From positions 81,876,948-81,940,947 of the forward strand of contig OY754464.1 of NCBI GenBank assembly GCA_963575645.1: a DNA stretch of 64,000 bases, given 5' to 3'. This document shows, one piece after another, positions 33,030-45,259 of the stretch. Every line of letters begins with the position of its first letter. Within the stretch, counting starts at the first letter, position 1. This DNA comes from Xanthostigma xanthostigma (Eukaryota > Arthropoda > Insecta > Raphidioptera > Raphidiidae). Position numbers and translations under genes: made by a program. The notes beneath the pieces were generated by a model, which was not told the origin of the DNA, ran no database searches, and saw nothing but the letters and a program-made list of their open reading frames with translations.

Positions 33030-34210
33030 AGTATAAGAGGGGGATACTAAGAGACGTTTAACAACCAAAAAATTGACGCTATATGAGAGTATTTTTTTCG
33101 TGTTTTTTTATAATTTTTTCATAACGCGACAAAAATAAGAATAACTTAAAAAACTGCATTAATCTAGATAGAAAAATTACAAGCTGTCACTGCATAAACA
33201 TTTGACACGTATAATAAAAGAGATCTTTTTTATGTTCATTGACAGTACATTTATGTTGATTTATGTTGATGACGTTTTCTTTTCGTTTTTAATATTCATG
33301 ATATTCTTCAAAGAATGTGTGCTTCATGATGTTATCACGGTATTCACTTCAACAGATCGTATTATATAAATACTAGAGTGACCTGTGCGAATTATTCGCA
33401 CTAAATAAGTATAATAATTTATTAGGTATCACTTTACAAAATTATTTTTTAAATATGATTGCAGGTATTCAATTCGTTTCTAATTTTGCACACTGCTTAT
33501 AACGTTCTTCTTTTTGTTGTATTACAATATGAAGCTCAGATGAGAGATCGAAGAAATATTTTACTAAAATTGTCATATAGAGGCGCATGTAGCAAAAGCG
33601 TTGAGCTAAGATGGCATCATGCAGCATTGCAGTGACGTTGTTCAGCGTTGCTCGCTGTTTCTAAATTAAAGCCGTCAAACGGCAGTATGCAGTATTGTGT
33701 CTGTTGTATTACAATATGAAGGACAGATGACAGATCGAAGTGTTGACGTTGTTTCAAAATTAAAGCCGTCAGATGGCAGACGTTGTTTAGCGTTGCTGTA
33801 TTTTAATTAATTTACAAAAACAAAAGCAATAATACATTTTTTAGTTGTCGATGTCAGTAGAGCAAGCAATTATCTGTAAAATGATATATAATTTATGTGG
33901 AGAAATTGTGAGGTTTATTCTAAAAAGGGAGGCAAACATCTTAAACCTTAGCGTATTAATATATATGATGGGAAGGAAAAAAGTTGTGGTGTCGAGTTGA
34001 GTGTGTTAATTCGCACACGCTGTGATGAAACATGCATCGTTCTTTTTGTTTAAAAAAAAGACGATGACGCCGTTCCGAAATAGATAGAACTAAAAACAGA
34101 CGACAATAATAAAAAAACGTGCGTTAAAAAAATTTATTCGATGTGTCTGAAAATTATGGATGATTTGGAATTTTTTATATGATTTTTTCCATTCTAAACT
34201 TTTTGAAACA
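33030..34210. other. Unassigned sequence with diverged direct repeats
   Basis: gttgtattacaatatgaag occurs at about 33515 and 33702, and aaattaaagccgtca at about 33664 and 33757, so an old local duplication is likely. No gene. Confidence 0.45.
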
Positions 34211-34212
34211 AT

Positions 34213-34828
34213 TAAACCTCCTTCAAAAAAGGGTCACAAAAAAGCGTAAAATAACAATAGTCAGAGTGCCCGTCGGTAAAAATTTTACTGACACATACTC
34301 TCCCCAAACTTTGTATATGGCTTCCTTAGGACTAGTCTGACACCTATTTCCTCTATGACTTTTCTTGATTTTGGGGCGTTTCTTCAACCAAAGCGCTAAA
34401 ATAATGTTCTTTGACAAATAACATGAACCATTTAAAATGTCAGACATTTTAAATGGTTCATGTTATTTGTCAGAGAACATTATTTTAGCGTTTTGGTTGA
34501 AGTTTTTAAGCTATCCAATTAAAAAAACAAACAGTATCTATAAATTTTTACATGTCGTCAAAACGACATGTTTCGGAAAATTTAGAGGGAAAACGCCCCA
34601 AAATCAAGAAAAGTCATAGAGGAAATAGGTGTCAGACTAGGCCTAATGAAGCCATATACAAAGTTTGGGGAGAGGATGTGTCAGTAAAATTTTTGCCGAC
34701 GAGCACTCTGACTACAAAGTTTTGAGGTCGGCACCAATTTAATTACTATCACGTTTTATGTACTTAGGTATATTAAAAACTTTGTTATTTGACGCTTTTT
34801 TGTTACCCTTTTTTTGAAGGAGGTTCTA
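34213..34828. repeat. Outer inverted repeat around the palindromic element
   Basis: aacctccttcaaaaaagggt followed by cacaaaaaagcg at 34213-34256 is inverted at 34785-34828 (cgcttttttgttaccc, then tttttgaaggaggtt). This suggests the palindrome inserted into an existing inverted-repeat element or that the unit is composite. Confidence 0.6.
34260..34714. mobile_element. Palindromic element, 455 bp, second copy
   Basis: Same family as 43643-44219: ends gtcagagtgcccgtcgg / ccgacgagcactctgac, centre near 34440 (aaatgtcagacattt). It lies inside a longer inverted unit (34213-34828). Confidence 0.85.
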
Positions 34829-34955
34829 TTTTTTTAAAGTTTTATAAATTAGTATCGATCAAATAGTCTGTTCAGATGTTAAAATCCACTTCTACATAAA
34901 TTACAAATTTTGAAATTTGGCATATTTTTATACCGTCAACGAAACTTATAGTGCG

Positions 34956-35455
34956 AGATCCGGTATTAGAAATATATACCCTCATCTATTATTTGATAAT
35001 GACAAAGATTATAATATGTTAGATAATATATACATTGATGCCTAGCTAAATCGCGTATCGATGCTGTTAAATTAAATAAATTCTAATTAACTTTTTTGGA
35101 TCAACATATTCTACAAATAAAATGTTCAGCAAAACAAATAAACTCAAAGCACACAGAACACAACTATTTACAAGGTATGTTTATGTGAATGATCTATATA
35201 TTTATAATGTATAGAATCAATGGTATATTTCAACTCCTTGTGTCATATTCTCTCATCTTAGGCTCGATTTTTATGATTAACAAATCGGGGAAGCTGATCC
35301 AAAAAGTTAATTAGAATTTATTTAATTTAACAGCATCGGTACGCGAGATAACCCATTTGCGATTTATCAATGTACCTATATAATTATCTAACATAATATA
35401 ATCGTTGTCATCTTCAAATAACAGATGAGGGTATATATTTATAATACCGGATCTT
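34956..35455. mobile_element. Foldback MITE with ccggtattagaaatatatac ends, copy 1
   Basis: Arms of about 200 bp: gatccggtattagaaatata at the left, inverted as the ttataataccggatc end at the right; inner blocks agcatcggtacgcgagat and its inverse. The centre has gtatgtttatgtgaatgatc. No ORF. Confidence 0.8.
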
Positions 35456-36290
35456 AGACTATTAATTTGCTTTTGCAATATATAATAGCCTCGAAATATA
35501 CATCCATTAACAAAATTGTTGTGTTAAGAAGTGCCATAATTGCATGCTTTTAAATTCCACAAGAATTATAGTATTACGTTTGTACTTTTTCTTGCCTTAT
35601 ATCTTACATACTGTTTTCAAAGGAGACATTTGGCTTATTAGTTTATCTTATTGTACACAATAGCAGATGGGCCTCACAAAGGACTGGACAAAGAAAATTA
35701 CTGAAAATAAATCACATCTGAGTTTCGCAAACACTAAACCTTAGAGTTTCTTCAGGCTTAGATTTATTAGACTGATGTTTTGTTACAACCACTTTAAAAG
35801 ACTATTTCGTTAAAACGCGGGGTTGTTTTTGTGTCGACTAGGTATATTTTATTTTTCACGTCAAAATCTTTTTCATAACTTACGAAATTCGAATGACAAA
35901 TTTTAAATTTCGACGTAACAATACTAATATAATGTGGAATTTCGTTTTCTTGAAATTTACCGGTGTGTTAGTCTTTTTTTTTTGGTACCTTGAAAATTGC
36001 CGACTTTACGACACTACCGTTTCTGTTACCACAGTTTTTTGATTGCTAATTATGGTAACACCACCAATACTGTGTAAAATTATAGATCTGTGGTCAAAAA
36101 AAAAAAAAAAATTCCGACCATGAGAGGTGTCCGCTAAAAGATATTTCACTATATATTATATAGATTTATATTATAGATTTTTTAAGTGAATACTTCTTTA
36201 AAAACGGGGGTAAACTCGTTTCCCTATGTAACGGATTTCGTCACGAAATTGTACTATTAGTAACCCTAAATATACAATGATTCTTTGTCA

Positions 36291-36355
36291 GTGGTTGATT
36301 GCTTGCATACCACGCGTCATGCCCGGGTTCGATTACCGTCAGGTGCGCGCAACAA
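36291..36355 (+). repeat. tRNA-like fragment with B box
   Basis: The stretch from gtggttgattgcttgcatac to gcccgggttcgattaccgtc and aggtgcgcg resembles a tRNA or SINE head: a GGTTCGATTAC B box follows an A-box-like gattgcttg, and a T-rich run follows at 36363. The cloverleaf is not convincing. Confidence 0.35.
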
Positions 36356-36510
36356 TTTGTTCTTTTTTTAAATATTTTTAAGTATACATATTATATATAA
36401 AATTTTCGACTAATTTATCAGAATAATACTTGAGCTAAAAAAAACAGTATTAATATTTACAGTAAACCTGCGAAAATAAAAAAAAAATATTTGCAGTAAA
36501 CCTGCGAAAA

Positions 36511-36745
36511 AATTAAAAGTGTGTTACGAGAACGCATTACGGAAGTGAAACTTCTAGTTGCGAGTTATACGGTTGCATTTGGACAAGTGGAAAAAATGTG
36601 TTAATCAGATTAACTTGTACAGACGAAATATCTGAACGTGAAACTATCTCGTAACACATATTTTGCACTTGTCCAAATGCAATCGTATGATTTGCAACTA
36701 GAAGTTTCACTTCTGTAATGCGTTCTCGTAACGGATTTTTAATTT
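36511..36745. mobile_element. Foldback MITE with arms of about 75 bp
   Basis: Left cgagaacgcattacggaagt then gaaacttctagttgc; right gcaactagaagtttcacttc then tgtaatgcgttctcg; inner pair gcatttggacaagtg / cacttgtccaaatgc. Just before it, cagtaaacctgcgaaaa occurs twice in tandem (36460-36512). Confidence 0.75.
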
Positions 36746-36779
36746 TGTTTATGCAACTATTAACTGCTTATTACTACAA

Positions 36780-36868
36780 AATGTTTTGGTTTTGCTGCAT
36801 TTTTGACGTTATTATATAAAGACTTGTCTGTCTCAATAAAACTTTCTATCTATCTATCTATCTATAGA
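36780..36868 (+). mobile_element. Retroposon 3' end with (tatc)n tail
   Basis: ataaagacttgtctgtctca, aataaaac, then (tatc) repeated five to six times; same layout as 18760-18848. The open frame starting in the tail (36803-37063) has no domain. Confidence 0.5.
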
Positions 36869-37299
36869 ATCGGTCCTGGTATTGCCGCGCTACTGTTATT
36901 CGTTTCTCTCAGGACAACTCCCCGAGGCCAAATGGTGCTCTACTACTATCGATTATCTTTATGGTCGCTTTCCCTGGCGCTAAGCTCACTGACACCCAGG
37001 ACCGGATTTGTTCGAAATTCCTTCCTATGTCTTTGGCCGTCATTACAATCTAAACATATATAAAATATTTTTAACAAAAAAATTGAACCGAAAACATATA
37101 ATATAGATGTATCAATTTCGAATTTTAATGCGCAGGATTATTCCTGCCAACAAATAAATAAACACGTGTTTCGTCATGCTTTTTCAAAAACAACCCCTTT
37201 TTTTATCAAATTTTGTAATAAATGTTAACGACCTCTCGGGCCGGGGGCCCCCTCAGGCCGTTCTGCCACCCTGTAGTTACGCCACTGATAGCACGGTTT

Positions 37300-37890
37300 A
37301 TTATAAATAGTTTGTAATTGACTTGACAAATGGAATTGACTTTACGGTTAACCTATTTATATGTACCAATTGTTCATTTCTACACCGTGGGCAAAAAGAT
37401 TAATAATATGATAATGAGAAACAAAAACTAATAGTGTTTATACATTTGATTTTACACAAACTATCGGTAATTGATTGTCACTGTACTGTAATCATCTCTT
37501 ATGGTGGCACTTCACATGGCTATTTGTGTTCGCTATTGGTTGTTTGTTGTATTTGGCAAAATATATGACGTTCAAGGCAAACATGCATATAGAGGCAAAT
37601 ACGACCATCCTCACATGGCAGTCAAACAACAAACACACAAACATTTGGCAGCAGAACGCAAGGTTCAAAATTCCAGGAATTTTAGCACTGTTTCAATGTC
37701 TCAATTCATTTTCAATAGTAATTGTTCCAGTTCTCGCTCACAGCACAGGCACAAAAATACTGCACGTCCGTACAAGTTCACGGCGCGTGCGCTTCTGAAT
37801 ATGGCCATTGTGTGGACAGTTTATTTGCCGTATTTGCCTATTTGACTACTTTGATGTGCCTCTAAAAACGCGTATTTGGTATTGGCACGG
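37300..37890. other. Unassigned sequence with two overlapping frames
   Basis: Two open frames (37475-37798 and 37501-37845) overlap. Neither has a domain, and the sequence contains inverted pieces of gttgtttgttg. I regard it as non-coding, probably an old mobile element. A hAT-like end gtagttacgccactg lies just before it at 37274-37288. Confidence 0.4.
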
Positions 37891-38138
37891 GTACACTAGT
37901 TATTATTTAAATCAATGATACCACTCTTATACCACTTGATTTCATTTTCAAACATTATTATTTTTATTGTTGTGGTACGACAATAGATTCTGTGCAAATA
38001 AGAAAGTGGAAGAGAAGAATTGTGTCTGGTCTCAGCAGTGTTTCTGTTGACACAACCAGCCTCGTTTGGGGCGGCCTTTAAAATCAAAATAAAATATTTG
38101 TAGAGATTGTTGTCTGATAAATGTTCTTTTGATTCCAG

Positions 38139-38379
38139 GTTACCAGTGCCTTGGCTTCTATACACAATAATATTCAAAAAGCCCGTGGAGGTAAACTCCG
38201 TGGGCATGGTGTGTTCCATCGCCATCCTTTTCATGATGTTGTTGTTCGTCATCATGTCCATAGCGTGCTTCCGTTGGAAAATGAATAAGGGGCTTGGCTT
38301 TACCATGTTCCTGCTCTATTTTGTGTTTGTCGCTGTTTCGCTCATGTTCGAATACGAAATCATCACCTGTCCGGTGTAA
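38139..38379 (+). CDS. Nckx30C: NCKX exchanger, last coding exon with stop
   Basis: The acceptor is gattccag (38131-38138). The first base completes the split glycine of GLPVPWLLY, the normal continuation of the alpha-2 repeat. The exon encodes the last helices: NSVGMVCSIAILFMMLLFV, then a short basic link (CFRWKMNKGLGF), then TMFLLYFVFVAVSLMFEYEI and ITCPV before the taa stop at 38377-38379. The hydrophobic pattern and the short C-terminal tail agree with other NCKX proteins. Together with the three upstream exons it gives about 290 residues, roughly the C-terminal half of the protein. There are no frameshifts or internal stops. Confidence 0.96.
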
Positions 38380-41300
38380 AACAGAGAGAGAGAGGATGAA
38401 AGAAATACTACAATCATCAAAATATATTCCACTCTCTTGCTCCGCCAAAGGTCGACCTTTCGACGTGGCAAATCACTGCTGTTACTACACCTACGTAACC
38501 AATCAAATTATGAAACACCGCGCATTCATTTTTTGAAACTAATGAATTGTTATTTAATCATCAATAAACATTCCTTTTTTAATAATAGAGTAAATATTGT
38601 TTAGTCAAAATAATTGGATTGTTAATTTTAGTGGAATAATTTGTTTTTATTGGTTGCTCTCAAAAAAGTGATAAAAGAGTACGTCTATTATATTATGCTA
38701 AATGTAATTTTAATTTTGTGACTTTCAAGAAAATAACGTTATATAATTTAGTGATAATAAAGACTCGTAAGTCCTTTGTTTTCTGTTATAAGTGAGTGAA
38801 TGGTATTATTATATTTGTTTTTATATGGTATAACGATTTTGTAATCTCTAATATTAATCGAAGGAGAAATGATTGAAGTATCCGCTGAAAGTGTTGATTG
38901 ATTTTTGTTTTGTATATTAGTTTTTAATTAAATATAATATGTTTTTGGATCGACTTAAATAAAACTAGGGCTGTGCGCGGTGTGAAAAAAACCTTGTCCG
39001 ATTTGTTTCAAGATGGTGCTTAAGACAACGTGAGACTATACAGGTTTGTTCAAACTAAACGTAAGGAGTGCTTTCGTGCAGACGTCAGTTTTTAGTTGTA
39101 TTAATTTTCTTTTTATCAATTTTTAAAACATATTCGCCTTATATTAAAACCTACATATTTATAGACGAAATATGAGTAGCCTGTTTTAGACCATTTGGTA
39201 TTTACAACGTAAGCCTAAAACTAACTGAAATACAATTTTTTTATAATATTAAGGCTTTAAAAACAAGATATTTAGTGTTTATACCTATACAAAGCCTAAA
39301 TATATAGAGTTCAGATTTTATGTATACTTAAAAAAAAACATATTTTAAGGAATAAGGGTCCTTTATTGATATTACTTAACTTATTTTGAAATTCGAAAAT
39401 GGCTAGAAATAAACGTAAAAAATATTTTGAAATACAAGGGATCAAAATAGATTATTCGCATTCTTAAAATGCCACGTATTTTGTTTGCACTCTGTACTGT
39501 TTTTATATTCATTAAATGTTTAAAAAAATTTCCTTGTAAACAATAAGATCGGAATATAGTTTTAGAAATCTTAGCAGGTTCTGTGAGAAATGATTTATTT
39601 TTTGCGTTAGACCAGACTGGAAGTTAATGACGGAGAGTCGGGTCCAATTAAACAAGCACAATTTTATGTGCTTGTCAATATAGTCTAAGAGCCAGTGATC
39701 GCAGATTTGTGATTATTTAGCATATTTTCTTCAGTCATTATCCCATACGTATCGTACATAAAATTGTGACACATTAGCTCGACTGGTGGTTCCTTTAGCG
39801 TCACTCAGATACGAAAGAAATAAAAAATTGACCGAGTAAAACGCATTTTGAAAAAGTCGTTCTTAGTGGGTGTCTACGGTATAGAAGAAAGTGTATTCCA
39901 AATTTTATGATTCAAGGTATCTGCGACAATTGATATACGAAATGTGCGAAAAAATATTGTACCAACATTTTTCCTGGCAACATCACTATCGAACTGTGTG
40001 ACCCCTAGAACCCATATCAGGAGCAAGATTGTGGTTATCAGATATACCCTTGGGTCCTACCCTTGCGTTCTGTTGTCTTCCTGGATGCTAGAACCACGTC
40101 AAGTGTCCACTGTGTTACTTAAATATGTCCGTAAAATATCACCATTCAGAACATGATATAAATTGCAGATAAATTTTATTTTCTTTTGCACTTAATATGT
40201 CCATATCCACCGAACGTAAGTAGTTATTTATTCGGTTCATTTGTTCTACAGGTAACTAATAGCGATAATTCAATTCACCAATCATAATTATGTTTACTGC
40301 AGGTATAAATCTATTCTGTCTTACTTCGAGGGTTTAAATATTCATTCGCCTCATAAAATAATAATGGCCGCCACATAGATCATAATACCTAACCTATAAA
40401 CTTGGAGTATTGTATCTACAATTTGCTCTTGTGAATTTATTTGTGTTGTTTATTAGCCTTTTGTGAAGTCTATAGTTGTAAAACATTAAAATTAGTGGAA
40501 GTTTTGTGTGCAGTCAGATTAGGATGAAACATTATTATTTTGTGAAACTTTTTTTTGACGTTTACACTAACGCCATCAGACGTATTTTTGGGTGAACAAC
40601 AAAACGAGCTGGGAGCATAGTGCAGTGTATATTTATTCTTTAACTAACTTTTCTACCTGATAATTTGCTTGGTGAATTGAAAGTAAATTTTATTCTAACG
40701 AATTTTGTTCCAGGATTAGTAATTGATATCTCTAATAGTGTTCGGTGAATATTGGAATTAAAGAAATATCTTCCATGATCTTGGAACCGCTATAATTTTC
40801 TGACATTGCTATTTTTCAATTAAGATAATTAAATGTTTGCTGTCTTAGCGTTTTACTCGGGTCATTTTTTTACACCTTTCATCGCTGAGTGACTCGAAAG
40901 GTACAGTCGATCAAATTAACGAGTCTCCATCTCATGTAAGACAGAATGAGAGAATGACTGAAGCTTGCTGAGTAATCGTTAGTTCGCTGGTCACTGGCTC
41001 TTGGACTAATATGAAAAAAAACGTTTGATGAATACCAAATCTATTATGTAAATAATTATTATTAATACTTGGCTCGCAACAACAAACTATAGACAGACTG
41101 TTTGGATTCGTCTCTACGACATAACTATTGGCGGATTGCAACACTCTTATTGAATTATTCATCTGCATGTAAGCTCTCTTTAAAAGAATTGAAAGAAGGG
41201 TGTGTCTGTGGTTCATCCATTACTAATTAATAAATTTGTGCAGTGCAGTGAAAAGTGAGAAAAAAAACCTAATTCTTAATTAATTAATGATAGGTAATGA

Positions 41301-42570
41301 TTAACATTTTAGTGACTTTGTTATTAAAACGGACTAGATAGCCAGTTTTTAGTATTATAAATTGTTATATATTTCGAATTTCGTGTATCTCTTCCGGAGA
41401 CGTACTTTTTCGAATAAAAAATTTGATAGAAGTAAATTTATGATTCGAACAACAATTTGCGAGAAGAGAGGCACGAATCATTGATCTTACGAAAAAAATA
41501 AATAAAGTTGCCTCATCAAAATAAAAAGGCAAGCACAATTATTATGAAAGTTTAAATAATGTAGATATTTTAGTGAAAATAGATAATTGTTTGTAAAAAA
41601 ATGCTATAATGCTAATAATAATCTAATATAATAATTATGATATGCTACTTATGTTACAAAAATATTATATATAATATATGCACAAAAAAATTTCGGAATA
41701 TTAAGATCAAAAGAGAAAATGCTTTTTTCAATTATTTTGTTACGAAATAAGATTTTTTTCTGAGTTATTTTAATGTTTAATTATTTAAATTGTTGTTAGT
41801 AGTAGTTTTGTTCCAAATAATATGTTTTTGGTTGAGGAACAATTGAGAAAAGAAACTGTACCAGAGTATCGCTTGTGGCCTGATGATGAAAATAATATTT
41901 TCGAAACGTTGGCCACAAGCAATACTCTGGTAAAGCTTTTTTTTCAATTTTTCCTCAACCAAAATAAACATCCTGAATCATTAATTGTGATTATTATCTA
42001 GACCGATTCATTTTTTCAAATAAACCAGTTGATACAATTACCAATCCACAAAATCTATATCTATATAGCTATTGATCTGTATTAGATCGACATTGTTCTA
42101 GAATTTATGATGAATCCATCAATTGTTTGTAAACATTCGTAAGCCGTGGTTTGAATAATTTCGTTATGAAAAGATCTTTTCAATCACCCTGCATATATAC
42201 TGGTGATATAGAGGTGAATGATGTGCTTTCAGATCGTAATTTATTACATGCGAAAAACATTTTCTTCCTGTGTCTGTGCATGCTTTCTGGTAAAATATAT
42301 CAACAATATTTTCTGTATTCATCCGAACATATTTTGCCGATAGGGATATGACAGAGACACATTTTCTTGCACTCAAAGATGTCAGGTATAAAGTCTGTGA
42401 GATCTTTATTGCACGTCTTGAAATTATACATAAGCTATATTTCAAGTGTGCCTAGATTAAAGCTCAACGTGTTGAAAAACTATATTAATAATTTGGGGTT
42501 TGGTATAGCACAATAGAAATATGCATAAACCAAACTAATTATTATTTTTTACCGCGTGAAATCACAATTG
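38380..42570 (+). other. Downstream flank, probable NCKX 3' UTR then intergenic
   Basis: Directly after the stop codon the sequence is AT-rich and unusually poor in the repeats that fill the rest of the window. Canonical aataaa signals occur at about 38564, 38756 (ataataaa) and 38956, so several 3' ends are possible. Open frames here (for example 39944-40156 and 40932-41216) have no recognisable domains. Nothing else is identifiable except a structured inverted repeat at 41805-41965. Confidence 0.5.
41805..41965. repeat. Nested inverted repeat with hammerhead-like core
   Basis: An outer pair tttttggttgaggaacaatt / aatttttcctcaaccaaaat encloses a near-perfect 19-bp pair ccagagtatcgcttgtggc / gccacaagcaatactctgg. 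The loop reads ctgatga, then a short gaaaat/attttc stem, then cgaaac, the order of conserved boxes in a hammerhead ribozyme. Deviations from the consensus are given in the findings. Confidence 0.5.
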
Positions 42571-42575
42571 ATATA

Positions 42576-42963
42576 CAGTCAAACCTGAGTGAGTTAGAAC
42601 TGGGTAAGCGAGAAAACTCTCTAAGTGAGATTAATTGCCGGGTACCGTCTTTGTAACCCTCTAAAACCTCTATAAGTGGCAAACAGAAACCTCTATAAGA
42701 GAAAGGCGTATTTCACTCATGAACCTCTACAACTGAGACTACTACTTGCCTGCCCTTTATAAGCGTTAGTCGAACGTATTAATAGTTCCACTAAATTTAA
42801 GAATGAGTCATAAATAGCTGAACTAACTAAAATTGTTTTTGTATAGTTTTTTTTAAAGGCAAGTCTTGTACTTCTATAAGCTAGAAACTCGGGTTAATAA
42901 AAAACCTCCATAAGCGAAACGATATCGCTGTTCATTGAAGTCTTGCTTATCCAGGTTCGACTG
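42576..42963. mobile_element. Tigger/pogo-type element, diverged, 388 bp
   Basis: Ends cagtcaaacctgag / ccaggttcgactg with flanking TA; inside are decayed repeats of tctataagtggc and gcgaga motifs. No transposase frame remains. Confidence 0.65.
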
Positions 42964-43642
42964 TAAATGATTGAAAAATTTATAAAGTCAAGTAAAATTC
43001 TAACATTGTCTTTTGTTTTATCATCTTTAGCAAAAACGTAAAGATTTTGTGGATTCGATACACGTGAGCAAACCACATACAGCTAGCCGTGCGAAAAACA
43101 TGGGTTTCTATAGACGAAAGCAGTTTTTTACGTAGAAACAATAATTTATGTAAAAAGATTTATTACACTACTAATAATGTAACAACAAGCAATTTCTTTT
43201 TTGATCAGAATATTTCGAAAATATAAAAAAAATATCGACTTCCATATTTTTACGAAATTTAATTTTTGTATTTAGAATTTCCCGGCCATATAAGCAATAA
43301 TGTCACCTGTTATAAAGTTACCATGGCACATTCAGATGGCGTCTATCAACAGAATATATTTTGTAATATTATTAATGACAATAGACTATTTTTGCATATA
43401 TTTTTAAATCAGTTTTAAATACAGTGTATCTGTTGAACCCTGTTCTTAGTTGCAAAACATTTCTGATATATCTAAATGGGTAGGTATTATTGTTTATTTT
43501 TTAGTTTGAAAAAACTGGTAAAATTTTATTTTAATATTTTCATTTGGATCATTGATTAAGAGATACCCTCAGAAGCAATCATTTGTCCGCTGATTATTAA
43601 TTTATATAATATCATTACAAAATTTATTTACTATTAGTTATA

Positions 43643-44219
43643 GTTAGAGTGCCCGTCGGCAAAAATTTTATTGATACATACTCTCCCCAAACTTTGTATA
43701 TGGCTTCATTAGGCCTAGTCTGACACCTATTTCCTCTATGACTTTTCTTGATTTTGGGGCGTTTTCCCTCTAAAGTTTCCAAAAGACGTCGTTTTGACGA
43801 CATGTAAAAATGTATAGATACTGTTTGATTTTTTAATTGGATAGCTTAAAAACTTCAACCAAAACGCTATAATGATGGTCTTTGACAAAAAATACGATCC
43901 ATTTAAAATGTCTGACACCTCGAATATGTCGAACATATTCGAGGTGTCAGACATTTTAATTGGTTCATGTTATTTGTCAGAGAATATTATTTCAGCGTTT
44001 TGGTTGAAGTTTTTAAGCTACCCAATTAAAAAAACAAACAGTATGCATACATTTTTACATGTCGTCTAAACGACATCTTTTGGAAACTTTAGAGGGAAAA
44101 CGCCCCAAAATCAAGAAAAGTCATAGAGGAAATAAGCGTCAGACTAGGCCAAATGAAGCCATATACAAAGTTTGGGGAGAGTATGTATCAATAAAATTTT
44201 TGCCGACGGGCACTCTGAC
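43643..44219. mobile_element. Near-perfect palindromic element, 577 bp
   Basis: Arms of about 285 bp, with ends gttagagtgcccgtcggc / gccgacgggcactctgac and centre near 43932 (tcgaatatgtcgaacatatt). Weak ORFs on both strands mirror each other because of the palindrome. The TA flank is compatible with a Tc1/mariner-like target. Confidence 0.85.
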
Positions 44220-45118
44220 TATTACTATAGGTTGAAACGATTGTAATAATTTAGAGTACTTTTTTAATGATAGCTTGGTCAGTAGGTGTTTGTTAAGAAG
44301 TTACTGGGAAAGTTTAAAAAAATTAACTATGGACTATTCGTGTAGTGTTTAGACTATCGGTGATTTTTTTGTTGTTGTTTATGTTTTTTATCGTCAATAT
44401 TTTAAATGACAGTTTCTTGGCGTTTTATATAATTTTTAGAGGTTATGCTTCTTTTGTAAGATCAAAATTGACAGGATGAAGAGGCCGCCTGTACCATCAA
44501 AATTAAAAGAACAAACCATAAACCATTTTGTGAAATAGTTTGTTTTTAACCATCGTTCACCAAAATTTCGACTGGTTGCGCAATGATTGAAAATGTAAAA
44601 TAGTGAATATGGCAGATGTCAGGTGATGTTTTAATTCAATAAGAATAAAGTGCTCATAAATGATATACCGTAAATATTCGCAACAAGATATGACTCAAGT
44701 CCTCTGATTATTTGCATGCAAATCAAAAATTAGTTTTCAATTACGCTAAAGAAGTATAACTTCTAACGCGCGTACCGACTTTTTTCTGTTGATATAAAAG
44801 AATATTGTTCAAAAATCAACGCCAGCAAGAATAATAGAGTCACAACTAGGGTAGAAATCGAATTCCCATTTTTTTTTTCTTTTTTAGAATACGGTTATAA
44901 TATTTTGTGTACACAATATTATCTTGTCCATATCAATATGGTGGAAATGCGGGTATATCTAGTCTAACTTGTGTTTAAAATATATGCACGATATCAAAAT
45001 ATGTAAATACAATAATTATTTTTTCACTGGGAACAAAAAAATCAGCGGCGATCATAATTAATTGTGATTCATTCTACCTTCCTTTCTGTAGTCGCCTTCC
45101 AAAATTTTTGGTTACTTG

Positions 45119-45259
45119 CAGTGCCGTAACTAGCCTTTCATGCGCCCGGTGCGAGCTTCTATAACTGCGCCCTTGAAAAATATTCTAACCTTAAAACTTG
45201 GTCCGCGCCTTTCCAGGGTCGGCGCCCTGTACCTAGGCACCGCTCTAATTACGGAACTG
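45119..45259 (+). mobile_element. Short hAT MITE, 141 bp
   Basis: Ends cagtgccgtaactag and taattacggaactg are imperfectly inverted. Near-identical 8-bp flanks gttacttg (45111-45118) and gttatttg (45260-45267) are the target duplication. The interior has gcgccc motifs on both strands. Confidence 0.75.

Larger units (their letters stand above)
32156..38138 (+). other. NCKX last intron
   Basis: This 6.0-kb intron runs from donor gtaag to acceptor gattccag and holds a Helitron-like element, two foldback elements, a tRNA-like sequence and the 3' tail of a retroposon. No additional exon was recognised. Phase 2 agrees on both sides. Confidence 0.85.

Noticed and set aside
34223-34619. Mirror ORFs on both strands sharing the peptide MSDILNGSCYLS
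   Set aside because: They arise because the DNA is palindromic; the same peptide appears in the other copy at 43736-44069.
37475-37845. Two overlapping ORFs of 107 and 114 codons
   Set aside because: No domain, mutual overlap in different frames, and inverted gttgtttgttg pieces suggest an old mobile element.
38158-38448. Minus-strand His/Glu-rich ORF over the last exon
   Set aside because: Antisense shadow of membrane-helix codons of NCKX.
39944-40156. 70-codon ORF in the downstream flank
   Set aside because: Short, no domain, composition like the surrounding non-coding sequence.
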